Assembly (NCBI GenBank): GCA_030037575.1
Contig: JASHRB010000246.1
Span: forward strand, 1-9,649
DNA from: Candidatus Sulfotelmatobacter sp.
Lineage (GTDB): Bacteria; Acidobacteriota; Terriglobia; Terriglobales; Acidobacteriaceae
Length of the DNA stretch: 9,649 nt
Direction: 5' to 3'
A program made the position numbers and the translations under genes. The notes below the pieces were generated by a model, which had not been told where the DNA came from, did no database searches, and was given only the letters and a program-made list of their open reading frames with translations. How positions within the stretch are numbered: position 1 is the first letter of the stretch; the number at the start of each line of letters is the position of its first letter. This document shows positions 1 to 7,931 of this stretch, in pieces.

Positions 1-1
1 G

Positions 2-208
2 CTGCACGGCGAAATTTCGGCCGAAATGGCCTTGGAGCTGCGGACTTCCCTGGCCACTATTACGGGATACGCGCAGCAGTTGGCGCGCAATCGTGACGCG
101 GATCTGGCTCCGCAGTTAGCGGCTGACATCGCCAGCGAAGCGGCGCGTCTGGACCGGCACATCGGAGGATTTTTAGCCAAACGGAATGCCGCCAGCACAT
201 CGACTTGA
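2..208 (+). CDS. C-terminal end of a sensor-like protein with degenerate HisKA segment (partial)
   Basis: The reading frame is open from the window edge to a TGA at 206-208, so only the last 68 residues are visible. They resemble a histidine-kinase dimerisation/phosphoacceptor helix: an E-L-R-T-S-L core followed by A-T-I-T-G-Y-A-Q-Q-L matches the usual H-E-L-R-T-P-L...I-x-G-Y pattern. A second helix rich in Ala, Glu and Arg follows. The residue where the phosphorylated His normally stands is Leu (A-L-E-L-R), and no ATPase domain follows before the stop. This is therefore not the end of a complete kinase. It could be a PAS/HisKA scaffold, a sensor that only dimerises, or a truncated kinase. 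The N-terminal part lies outside the window, so the function is open. The next gene starts 19 nt downstream on the same strand and could be co-transcribed. Confidence 0.55.
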   Translation: MHGEISAEMALELRTSLATITGYAQQLARNRDADLAPQLAADIASEAARLDRHIGGFLAKRNAASTST

Positions 209-227
209 GTTTTGCAGAGGACAAACC

Positions 228-914
228 ATGAAACGCATCACTTATCTCCGTTCCATATTTGCGCTTACCCTGCTAGCGCTGAGCGCGGCGAGTGCGCAAA
301 ACGCCTCGGCGCCTGCACAAAGCGTATCGACCAGCGCGGGAACTGGCGCGCAAACTGCCAGCGCTCAAAGCCAGCCCGCCGGCACCACGAGCTTGCAGAA
401 TTCCTCGCCGGCACAAGAGCAGTCGCTGGGGGATTACGCGCGAAAGATCCACAAGACCACCACAACTGCGAAGTCCGCCCCCAAAGTGTTCGACAACGAC
501 AATCTTCCCATGAATGACAAGATTTCGGTCGTCGGCCAGCTTTCCGATCAAAGCAACGTTGCCTCCGACGCGGGCGCAAAAACCGCGGACGCGGACTCCA
601 AGGCTAATAACGAAGCTAAAAAACAGGCCGAGTGGAAACAATGGCAGGGCAAAATTTCGGCGCAGAAGAATGAGATTGATTTAGACAACCGCGAGCTTGA
701 CGTTTTGCAGAAGGAGTATCAGCTGCGGGCCGCTGCCATGTACGGCGACGCCGGCAACCGCCTCCGCAATTCCGCCGAGTGGGACAAAGAAGACGCGGAT
801 TACAAGCAGAAAATCGCCGACAAACAGAAAGCCATCGACGACGCCAAGCAGAAGCTGGATGAGATGCAGGAGGACGCGCGGAAAGCTGGAGTGCCTTCGT
901 CGATGTCGGAGTAG
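228..914 (+). CDS. Secreted Ala/Gln-rich coiled-coil protein of unknown function
   Basis: The product has 228 residues. An in-frame ATG at 186 lies inside the previous gene; I prefer ATG 228, because it has AGAGG at 216-220 seven bases upstream and starts directly with a classic signal peptide (Lys/Arg n-region, hydrophobic core, A-S-A then Gln, cleavage near residue 23). Residues about 24-70 are low-complexity Ala/Ser/Gln/Thr, as in an exported linker. Residues about 136-222 are highly charged and helical, with repeated Lys/Glu/Asp/Gln heptad-like spacing (for example D-Y-K-Q-K-I-A-D-K-Q-K-A-I), which suggests a coiled coil. No catalytic motif is visible and I do not recognise the family. 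The protein is probably periplasmic, because the signal peptide has no lipobox. It converges with the DinB-like gene, with 65 bases between the stop codons. A transcript shared with the upstream sensor fragment is possible. Confidence 0.8.
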   Translation: MKRITYLRSIFALTLLALSAASAQNASAPAQSVSTSAGTGAQTASAQSQPAGTTSLQNSSPAQEQSLGDYARKIHKTTTTAKSAPKVFDNDNLPMNDKISVVGQLSDQSNVASDAGAKTADADSKANNEAKKQAEWKQWQGKISAQKNEIDLDNRELDVLQKEYQLRAAAMYGDAGNRLRNSAEWDKEDADYKQKIADKQKAIDDAKQKLDEMQEDARKAGVPSSMSE

Positions 915-979
915 CCTCGCTGTCGATCGATGCCGGGAATATGCCCGCATTGCCCCATTGCGACTCGCCCGCGTGGCAC

Positions 980-1495
980 TCACTTGGCCTGTGGCCTCTG
1001 CTCCCGAAGCCTGAGAATCTGCCTGCGGTGATGCATCCCATGGAGCAGATGGAATCTTCTCCACTGCGCTCCGTTTAGCGGCCCTAAAAAGGGGTGGTCA
1101 AGCAACGGAGTCTCGGGTCGAAAGCGGGCCTCCGCCTCGGCGATGATCGCGTCCATGGCCGCGACCTTTTCCCAAATCTCGTCGCGAACCTTTTCCTCCG
1201 ACAGGCCCTTCGGCCGTGTAGAGGCCGGAGCGTCTCGCCCGGAAGGAAGGTAGTTGAGCCCGAAGACTACCATGGCCCGCGTTCGCTGCCATATCGATCC
1301 GCGCATGACCGCCGCTTTGCCGGTTCCTAGCACCCTTTGGAAACCCCTGGTCGTTCCCGTGTAGCTCAGGTAAAGATGTTCCAATATCTGGGCGGCGCAC
1401 CACTTGTTCGGCGGATGCCAGTGCAATTGTTCCGCCGATATTCCGTCGACCGCGGCTTCGACATTGCGCTTCAACTGTTCAAGCAAGGCATCCAT
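980..1495 (-). CDS. DinB/DUF1569-like four-helix-bundle metalloprotein
   Basis: The product has 171 residues. The frame opens 18 codons earlier (Met at 1549), but Met at 1495 begins the expected first helix (M-D-A-L-L-E-Q-L) and has GAGAG about seven bases upstream. The family hallmarks are a Trp/His segment H-W-H-P-P-N-K-W, then Q-I-L-E-H-L with His40, and near the C-terminus H-P-F-L-G-P-L-N-G-A-Q-W followed by F-H-L-L-H-G-M-H-H-R-R-Q. His40, His152 and His156 are in the positions of the three metal-binding histidines of DinB-like proteins. The C-terminal pattern is especially like DUF1569. Family members are stress-associated or thiol-transferase-related cytoplasmic proteins; the substrate here cannot be told. 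Length and motifs suggest an intact gene. It is divergent from the PepSY lipoprotein gene, with an 81-nt shared upstream region. Confidence 0.82.
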   Translation of the reverse strand: MDALLEQLKRNVEAAVDGISAEQLHWHPPNKWCAAQILEHLYLSYTGTTRGFQRVLGTGKAAVMRGSIWQRTRAMVVFGLNYLPSGRDAPASTRPKGLSEEKVRDEIWEKVAAMDAIIAEAEARFRPETPLLDHPFLGPLNGAQWRRFHLLHGMHHRRQILRLREQRPQAK

Positions 1496-1576
1496 GGCAG
1501 CACTCTCGCGTTCCGCGCAGTTCAGGTAGAATATTGCGCGATAAATCAAACAGCCGGAAGTCTAAGAAAGGCCGCC

Positions 1577-2296
1577 ATGAAAATGCGGGACGTTGTGCAG
1601 CCTCGAACCTTCTCCGCAGTCGTCGCACAAACGGCAGGCCGAGGAAACGGCGTGCGTTCCGGCGGTTGCACGCCGACAGGAATGATCGGGTTCGTGCTTC
1701 TTGCGATTCTGTTTTTTTCCCCCGCTTGCGAATCCAATCCCCCAGTAACTCCCGAAGCCAAGCCAGAAGCGAAACCAACGGAGTTGCTTACAGGGCGGGC
1801 AGGATTTCAAAAGGCGTTCATCGCTGCGCGTAACTATGCCATCGATGCAAGGCCGTTCCGCATCGAGTCGATTCTTACGACGGATGGAAACGGGCACGAC
1901 GGCAAGTCAGCGGTGTGGCGTGCCAGCTTCGCCTCCGCAATGCAGCATGGAGTGAAACCGTATATCTGGTCGGGAAGCACCGCTCCGGATGCTCCTTCCC
2001 GCGGCGTATCGCCAGGCATTGAAGATACCTACAACCCGAATAATTCTTCGACCCAAATTTTCGATCCCGGTTTCCTGAAGGTCGACTCCGATCAGGCGTT
2101 CAACGAGGCTCAGAAGCATGGCGGAGACAAGGTCCTTGAAAAAGATCCAGCCACGCCCGTGCTTTATATCTGCGACTGGAACCACAACACGAATGAACTT
2201 GTCTGGCACGTCATTTACGGCGAATCGCGCGATGTGGCGAAACTGACGGTTGCCGTGAATGCTTCAACCGGCGACTTCATCCGAATCGAGAAATAA
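1577..2296 (+). CDS. Putative lipoprotein with PepSY-like C-terminus
   Basis: The product has 239 residues from ATG 1577, which has AAAGG at 1566-1570 upstream. The frame is open back to 1337, but that stretch is antisense to the DinB-like gene and is rejected. GTG 1652, with GAGGA at 1641-1645, is a serious alternative: it gives a shorter basic n-region before the hydrophobic run M-I-G-F-V-L-L-A-I-L-F-F and the S-P-A-C site (Cys51 from ATG 1577). A Pro/Glu/Lys linker (P-E-A-K-P-E-A-K-P) follows, as in many lipoproteins. The C-terminus W-H-V-I-Y-G followed by L-T-V-A-V-N-A-S-T-G-D-F-I resembles the last strands of PepSY domains (usually V-D-A-x-T-G-x). I infer an envelope-anchored protein. 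The lipobox is imperfect (Ser at -3, Pro at -2), so lipidation is uncertain. The exact family and partner are not recognised. Confidence 0.7.
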   Translation: MKMRDVVQPRTFSAVVAQTAGRGNGVRSGGCTPTGMIGFVLLAILFFSPACESNPPVTPEAKPEAKPTELLTGRAGFQKAFIAARNYAIDARPFRIESILTTDGNGHDGKSAVWRASFASAMQHGVKPYIWSGSTAPDAPSRGVSPGIEDTYNPNNSSTQIFDPGFLKVDSDQAFNEAQKHGGDKVLEKDPATPVLYICDWNHNTNELVWHVIYGESRDVAKLTVAVNASTGDFIRIEK

Positions 2297-2429
2297 ACCT
2301 TCGATCGGCCAGTTCCAGTTCCGCCGCCACCAGGACAATTGATCGAGTGCCAGCGGTTTCGTATTTCCCGGTTCGTTAGTTAGACCTGGTTAAAAGAATC
2401 ATTCGAACGCTAAAAAGCTAGATTCTCAT

Positions 2430-2434
2430 GGAGG
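2430..2434 (+). promoter_or_regulatory. Strong ribosome-binding site fixing a TTG start
   Basis: GGAGG lies nine bases before TTG 2444. No ATG or GTG in the TetR frame lies between the upstream in-frame stop near 2411 and this TTG. An ATG at 2428 overlaps the site but is in another frame; it would encode only ten residues before TGA 2458-2460. Confidence 0.6.
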
Positions 2435-2443
2435 CCGGGCCCG

Positions 2444-3073
2444 TTGCCCAGACAACCTGATCCTCAACTGGAAAAACGCATTCTTGATGCGGCCTGCCGG
2501 CTTTGGTCGCGGGGTGGCGAGAAAACTCTGACCATGCGCGGCATAGCCAAAGCCGCCGGCACCACCACTCCCACGCTTTACGAACGCTATCAGGATCGTG
2601 ACGACATTCTGCGCGCGGTTCGCATAGCAACGCGCATGGAGTTGTTTGCCGCGGTCAGTCCCACCCGCACTTTGGCGCAGGCGTGCCGCAAGTATCTCGA
2701 CTTTGCCATCGAACATCCCCACGCTTACGAAGTGCTCTTCGATGGATTTGCCGAGCCTCCTTCGCTGCATGAACCGTGGCCGACCTTCAACCTGATGCGC
2801 GAGCGTTTGTCGCAGCGGCTGGGGGGCAACCCGCATAAACATACGCGGCTCGTGCTCTCGCTATGGTCGCTGATGCACGGAACCGCGATGCTGATGATCC
2901 GGGGAGGTGTCAGCGGCGCGCTGCGCACCCAAATGCTTCATGCCTGCCTCGATGCGGTCGAAGCAATTATCGGCTCAGCTGCCAGATCGAAGGGGACATC
3001 GCACTCCGGCCCGAAATGGCCTGCCGGATTGATCTTAGGAGAAGCTACCGAAAGCAAGGTCGAAAATGGTTGA
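2444..3073 (+). CDS. TetR-family transcriptional regulator, WHG-type C-terminal domain
   Basis: The product has 209 residues and starts at TTG with GGAGG in front. Residues about 11-57 form the TetR DNA-binding domain: helix 1 R-I-L-D-A-A-C-R-L-W, then T-M-R-G-I-A-K-A-A-G as the first HTH helix, and T-T-T-P-T-L-Y-E-R-Y as the recognition helix with the characteristic L-Y-x-R/H-Y/F ending. The C-terminal half has the pattern of the TetR_C_33 (WHG) ligand/dimer domain: H-P-H-A-Y-E-V-L-F around 91-99 and L-W-S-L-M-H-G at 140-146 (Trp141, His145, Gly146). It is a cytoplasmic ligand-responsive regulator, usually a repressor. No transporter or enzyme gene sits beside it, so its target is not evident. 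GAATCATTC at 2396-2404 is a short palindrome upstream that might serve autoregulation, but it is too short to argue for. The gene is convergent with the TPR gene. Confidence 0.88.
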   Translation: MPRQPDPQLEKRILDAACRLWSRGGEKTLTMRGIAKAAGTTTPTLYERYQDRDDILRAVRIATRMELFAAVSPTRTLAQACRKYLDFAIEHPHAYEVLFDGFAEPPSLHEPWPTFNLMRERLSQRLGGNPHKHTRLVLSLWSLMHGTAMLMIRGGVSGALRTQMLHACLDAVEAIIGSAARSKGTSHSGPKWPAGLILGEATESKVENG

Positions 3074-3164
3074 CCAAGCTTTCACATCTGCCCGAGATCA
3101 CAAAATGTTTTAAGAGGCTGGCAGGGTCTGGCCGGTTGCATGAGATCTTCGGCCCGCTTTCAGA

Positions 3165-3905
3165 TTACCTCGATTCTGTTTCTGCTTTGAGACGCGCGAT
3201 TCCCTTCTCGGCTTTTTCCGCTTCCGGCCCGTGTGGCAAGATTTTCAAATAACCTTCGTATTGGGCGCGCGCATCGTCGAGAATGCCCATTTTCTCCAGG
3301 CACTCGGCCAGCCGAAATGTAGCTATCGCGTCGCTCTCTTTGTAGAGCAATGCGTCTCGGTAGCGCGCCTCGGCGGCGCGATAGTTCCCACGCTTGTAGT
3401 AGAAGTCACCCACTTCCACATCTTTCGCTGCCTGGTGTGGATCCCAGGCATGCAATTGCGCAACTCCGCCCTCGCCGAGCGAGTTGGCTTCGGCACGGGC
3501 CACGGCTTGCGCGCTTTTCGGATGGGTCTTCGCATCGTCGGCGGGAGCGCTTAAATCAATCGGAGTGTCTCTGCTTGAACTGTCTCCGACGGCCGGACCG
3601 AGATCCTGGACCCGGACTTCATCCGAGAGTGGCGAAGCTAAGTTAGCAGCCGGTGCCGCTGGAGGTGATGGGGAGGCGCGCTGCGACGGGTCCTGCTCGG
3701 GGAAGCGCAGGTCATCTGGTGTTGCCGGAAGCGGCTGATTCGGTGCCTTGGCCGCATTTTGGGAAGATTGTGAAGGGGCGCTGGAAGCGGAGCTGGACTG
3801 GCTGGTTTGGCTTGGCGTGGAGGGATTTGCCGCGCTTCCCTGTTGTGCCAACGCGGCAATCCCAACGGCGGCAATCAAAACTCCCAACAAGCGGCTCACA
3901 CTCAT
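3165..3905 (-). CDS. Secreted TPR-repeat protein
   Basis: The product has 246 residues. The frame continues open to 4364 upstream, but Met at 3905 has a strong GGGAG seven bases before it and begins a typical signal peptide (V-S-R-L-L-G-V-L-I-A-A-V, ending near A-Q-Q-G-S-A-A). Residues about 30-145 are a low-complexity Ser/Pro/Gln/Ala linker. Residues about 152-235 hold two TPR motifs: V-G-D-F-Y-Y-K-R-G-N-Y-R-A-A-E-A-R-Y-R-D-A-L, then A-T-F-R-L-A-E-C-L-E-K-M-G-I-L-D-D-A. A third helix pair (Y-L-K-I-L-P-H-G-P-E-A) resembles the cap in BamD/YbgF-type proteins. It probably acts as a periplasmic or surface scaffold; partners are unknown. It has no lipobox Cys. The start region lies in an inverted repeat (3909-3943) that could affect translation. 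The gene is separated from the OmpA-lipoprotein gene by an IS110 remnant and that gene's terminator, so the two are not an operon. Confidence 0.82.
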   Translation of the reverse strand: MSVSRLLGVLIAAVGIAALAQQGSAANPSTPSQTSQSSSASSAPSQSSQNAAKAPNQPLPATPDDLRFPEQDPSQRASPSPPAAPAANLASPLSDEVRVQDLGPAVGDSSSRDTPIDLSAPADDAKTHPKSAQAVARAEANSLGEGGVAQLHAWDPHQAAKDVEVGDFYYKRGNYRAAEARYRDALLYKESDAIATFRLAECLEKMGILDDARAQYEGYLKILPHGPEAEKAEKGIARLKAETESR

Positions 3906-3908
3906 AAT

Positions 3909-3943
3909 TTTACTCCCGGAAACCGAAGGCTGCTGGGAGTAAA
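3909..3943 (-). promoter_or_regulatory. Inverted repeat containing the TPR gene's ribosome-binding site
   Basis: On the minus strand, TTTACTCCC (3943-3935) is followed by a 17-base loop and then its perfect complement GGGAGTAAA (3917-3909), ending three bases before the ATG. The GGGAG of the ribosome-binding site is inside the downstream arm, so the hairpin would hide it in the mRNA. It could instead be a protein-binding operator. The pairing is seen directly; the function is inference. Confidence 0.45.
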
Positions 3944-4061
3944 GTGGGGTGCAGTAAGCATATACACGGACCTGAGCTGTAAATCGGCATAGGGGGACGG
4001 TCGCCGCGCTCCCATCTCCTCGCCGGCAAATGCGCCCACAGCGTCGCACTGGTGACCAGAA

Positions 4062-4365
4062 GAAAGCTTCGCCCCTGCCACGCAGGAACAGTTGTGCAAC
4101 GCGCTCGGAGCGGGTACGGAGCTCAACCCGGTTTATCGGCGACTCCTGAAGATGGCGCTGGAAGAGTTGCAGCTGATCGAGCGGCAGATTGGCCAACTGG
4201 ACCGGGAGATAGCGGGTCTGCTCAGTCAGCACCGGGAGGCAGTTCGGCGGCGCTGGCGGAAGTGCCCGGGCGGGGCGCAGCTTCGGCACCAAGTCATTGC
4301 CGAAGTGCGTGCCACGGCGCAGGCCCCGCCTCGCGGCGGGTGTTATTTCACCCTTGCGCTTCACT
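4062..4365 (+). pseudogene. IS110-family transposase C-terminal remnant, frameshifted
   Basis: One frame reads A-P-A-T-Q-E-Q-L-C-N-A-L-G from about 4074, then Y-R-R-L-L-K-M-A-L-E-E-L-Q-L-I and R-Q-I-G-Q-L-D-R-E-I-A-G-L-L. This is the helix that precedes the Transposase_20 domain in IS110 transposases. The expected next block appears in another frame (A-L-A-E-V-P-G-R-G-A-A-S from 4250), and the protein returns to the first frame at 4287 with H-Q-V-I-A-E-V-R-A-T-A-Q. Two compensating shifts, near 4245 and 4285, therefore break the gene. The N-terminal DEDD catalytic domain is missing (stop codon at about 4054-4056) and the C-terminal part ends soon after 4320. No ends or target duplication are visible. 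A GC hairpin (4325-4340) followed by TGTTATTT lies at its 3' end. This is an old, inactive fragment between two envelope genes. Confidence 0.65.
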
Positions 4366-4430
4366 AACCCTTCGTCTCGATCCGGCTGGGTGGAGGGCTC
4401 TCACCTCCTAGCGGTTGAACATGCTTGGCA

Positions 4431-4466
4431 CACAAAAATCAGGCCGCTCATTGCTCGAGCGGCCTG
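4431..4466 (-). terminator. Rho-independent terminator of the OmpA-lipoprotein gene
   Basis: On the minus strand CAGGCCGCTC (4466-4457) pairs perfectly over 10 bp with GAGCGGCCTG (4449-4440) across a 7-base loop, followed by ATTTTTGTG. It begins about 40 bases after the OmpA-like gene's stop. The stem, the U-run and the position are all as expected. Confidence 0.85.
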
Positions 4467-4505
4467 TTTGGCGAAGTCCTCCGGGGGAGGGGAAAATCGT
4501 TCGGC

Positions 4506-5243
4506 TTACATCGACGAGGGATTGTTCTGACCGGTAGTCGTTGGGGCAGCAGGAGTAGTGTCGCTGACAGAGTTGGTCATCAGGCGAACATCGACGCGGC
4601 GATTATCCGCTCGGCCGGCGGCAGTCTTATTCGACTCGATTGGCTTGTCTTTGCCGAGGCCGATCACATAAATCTTATGAGCTGGCACGTTGTATTTGGA
4701 AGCGAGATACTGAATCACCGAATTCGCGCGCCGCTCGCTCAACCCGTAGTTATAATCAGCTGATCCAACAGAATCGGTGTTTCCTTCGAGGGCGATAATG
4801 TAACTCTTGGTGCTCGAAATCGAATTGGCAAGTTGATCGAGGGCTTCTTTGCCTTTGGGAGTGAGATTGTCTTTATTGAAGCCGAACTTCACTGAAGTCT
4901 CGGCAACCGCGTGATAGTTATCGAGATTCGCAACGGTATTGGTCAAAACGCCCACGCGAGTGTTGGCGGCATCAGCGGTTTGTTGTGCCGAGGTCGCGGT
5001 CTGTCCGGCGGCCTGCGCCTTCTGCTCGACGTCGGCAGTCTTCGCATTTACAGCCGTAATGCCGGCCTGTGCCCGCGCATCGACATCTTTGATTTCCTTG
5101 CTGTTCTGCGCCGTCATGTCATCGAGTTCGTTGGTCTTGTTGATGAGCGGCGTGGTTTGTTGCTTGACGTAATTCTTAGTTGTGCACCCAAGAGTGGCGG
5201 CCAGGCTGACTGCCAGGAAAACTGTTAACGAAGTGCGGGTCAT
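4506..5243 (-). CDS. OmpA-family outer-membrane lipoprotein with N-terminal coiled coil
   Basis: The product has 245 residues, starting at ATG 5243 with AAGGAG eight bases upstream; the 34 extra codons to 5345 lack such a site. It begins with a lipoprotein signal peptide (T-S-L-T-V-F-L-A-V-S-L-A-A, lipobox T-L-G-C, lipidated Cys20). Thr at +2 is compatible with outer-membrane sorting by the enteric rule. Residues about 25-110 are an Ala/Gln/Lys/Asp-rich helical stalk that looks Lpp-like. Residues about 115-225 are an OmpA peptidoglycan-binding domain: V-K-F-G-F-N-K-D, then G-N-T-D-S-V-G, Y-G-L-S-E-R-R-A-N-S-V, and G-R-A-D-N-R-R-V-D-V. Asp157 and Arg172 stand at the two diaminopimelate-binding positions with the usual 15-residue spacing. 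A Pro/Thr tail ends the protein. The role is presumably tethering the outer membrane to peptidoglycan, as Pal does. No tol genes are adjacent, so I do not call it pal. Confidence 0.9.
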   Translation of the reverse strand: MTRTSLTVFLAVSLAATLGCTTKNYVKQQTTPLINKTNELDDMTAQNSKEIKDVDARAQAGITAVNAKTADVEQKAQAAGQTATSAQQTADAANTRVGVLTNTVANLDNYHAVAETSVKFGFNKDNLTPKGKEALDQLANSISSTKSYIIALEGNTDSVGSADYNYGLSERRANSVIQYLASKYNVPAHKIYVIGLGKDKPIESNKTAAGRADNRRVDVRLMTNSVSDTTPAAPTTTGQNNPSSM

Positions 5244-5788
5244 AGTTGAAGCTCCTTCCAAAGCTTGTCGTCGCGCCACGGCAATACCGCGGGCATATTT
5301 ATTTGGGTACTGATAAAAACCCCGGGAAATCCTTAAATCCTCCAACTCCCTGCGTTACTTTTGCACGGCAAATGCCAGTTCGCCATACTGTAGATTCCCT
5401 ACTTAAGTATATACATTTTCAAATAGTTGCGCTGGAGGACGCAGGGTGTGCAGAAAACTGCGCGCCTTGTGGGAAACGCAAACCCAACATGAGTGATGGA
5501 AATTTTATACGGTCGGGGACGGGAAGACGGTCAGTCATGGGAGGATGCTGGTTCCGGTGCTAGACATGAAAATCCGCTCCCTCGACCGTTAAGAATCGAG
5601 TGGCGCGGAGATAACTCACTCATGCGCATACCAAGCACCCCAGAGGACTCATGCGACCTTGCTGTGCCACAAGGCGAGTTGGCAGGGCGGCGCGGCAAGA
5701 TTTCGCTTCATCTGGACGGGCGGAGCCGCCGGCTTGTACTAGCGGCGAATTCTCTGTGCTCTCATCAAATAAAATATCCCTATCGCCA
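5244..5788. other. 545-nt divergent intergenic region between the OmpA-lipoprotein gene and uvrC
   Basis: This must hold the promoters of both genes. An AT-rich patch around 5399-5422 (ACTTAAGTATATACATTTTC) stands out from the GC-rich surroundings. TAAAAT at 5770-5775 is a -10-like hexamer that would place a start of transcription only a few bases before the uvrC ATG, but no good -35 is seen. Open frames crossing the region (5246-5563, 5493-5957, and the upstream extension of uvrC from 5651) show no recognisable protein features. A GGCGGAGCCGCC palindrome lies at about 5720-5731. Confidence 0.5.
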
Positions 5789-7768
<1,980 letters not shown>

Positions 7769-7788
7769 TCGGACCTCGGGGCTGGTCT

Positions 7789-7808
7789 GGCGCCGATTTC
7801 ACGGCGCC
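7789..7808 (+). terminator. GC-rich hairpin after uvrC, possible transcription end
   Basis: GGCGCCG, a 6-base loop (ATTTCA) and CGGCGCC form a perfect 7-bp stem 20 bases after the uvrC stop. There is no T-run after it on either strand, so it is not a standard intrinsic terminator. It directly abuts the MITE-like element. Confidence 0.35.
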
Positions 7809-7809
7809 G

Positions 7810-7928
7810 CCTAGGAGTGTGTCCGAGTATTCGGAATTGACTTGTTTCGACCACTACTTGTTGTGGTTCTGCGCGAAGCTGGCCACAACATGTCAGCCGA
7901 CAAATGATTTCTCGGACAGACTCCTAGG
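7810..7928. mobile_element. MITE-like element with 18-bp terminal inverted repeats
   Basis: CCTAGGAGTGTGTCCGAG (7810-7827) and CTCGGACAGACTCCTAGG (7911-7928) are inverted copies with 17 of 18 matches, and they enclose 83 bases with no gene. Subterminal TGACTTGTT (left) and TGACATGTT (right, on the opposite strand) are also inverted, and GTTGTGG/CCACAAC (7860-7866/7883-7889) adds an inner stem. If the flanking TA pairs (7812-7813, 7925-7926) are the target duplication, the element is 111 bp and of IS630/Tc1-mariner type. CTAG as a 4-bp duplication is equally readable. It sits between uvrC and the 3' end of the broken TPR gene. Confidence 0.72.
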
Positions 7929-7931
7929 CTT

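Noticed and set aside
616..1064. Long minus-strand frames opposite the coiled-coil gene
   Set aside because: Arg/Ser/His-rich composition typical of shadow frames in GC-rich DNA; the plus strand has a signal peptide and coiled-coil pattern.
1337..1576. N-terminal extension of the PepSY lipoprotein frame
   Set aside because: It runs antisense through the start of the DinB-like gene, and the residues are Arg-rich without family resemblance.
4325..4348. GC hairpin CCCGCC/GGCGGG followed by TGTTATTT as a second terminator
   Set aside because: The stem is only 6 bp, the T-run is interrupted, and no intact plus-strand gene ends there; noted only within the IS110 remnant.
3906..4364. Upstream extension of the secreted TPR frame to 4364
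   Set aside because: The extension lies antisense to the IS110 remnant, has no protein-like features, and the internal Met at 3905 has both a strong ribosome-binding site and a signal peptide.
4392..4408. GGAGG/CCTCC inverted repeat between the IS110 remnant and the OmpA terminator
   Set aside because: Five-base arms of low complexity; no gene context gives it a role.
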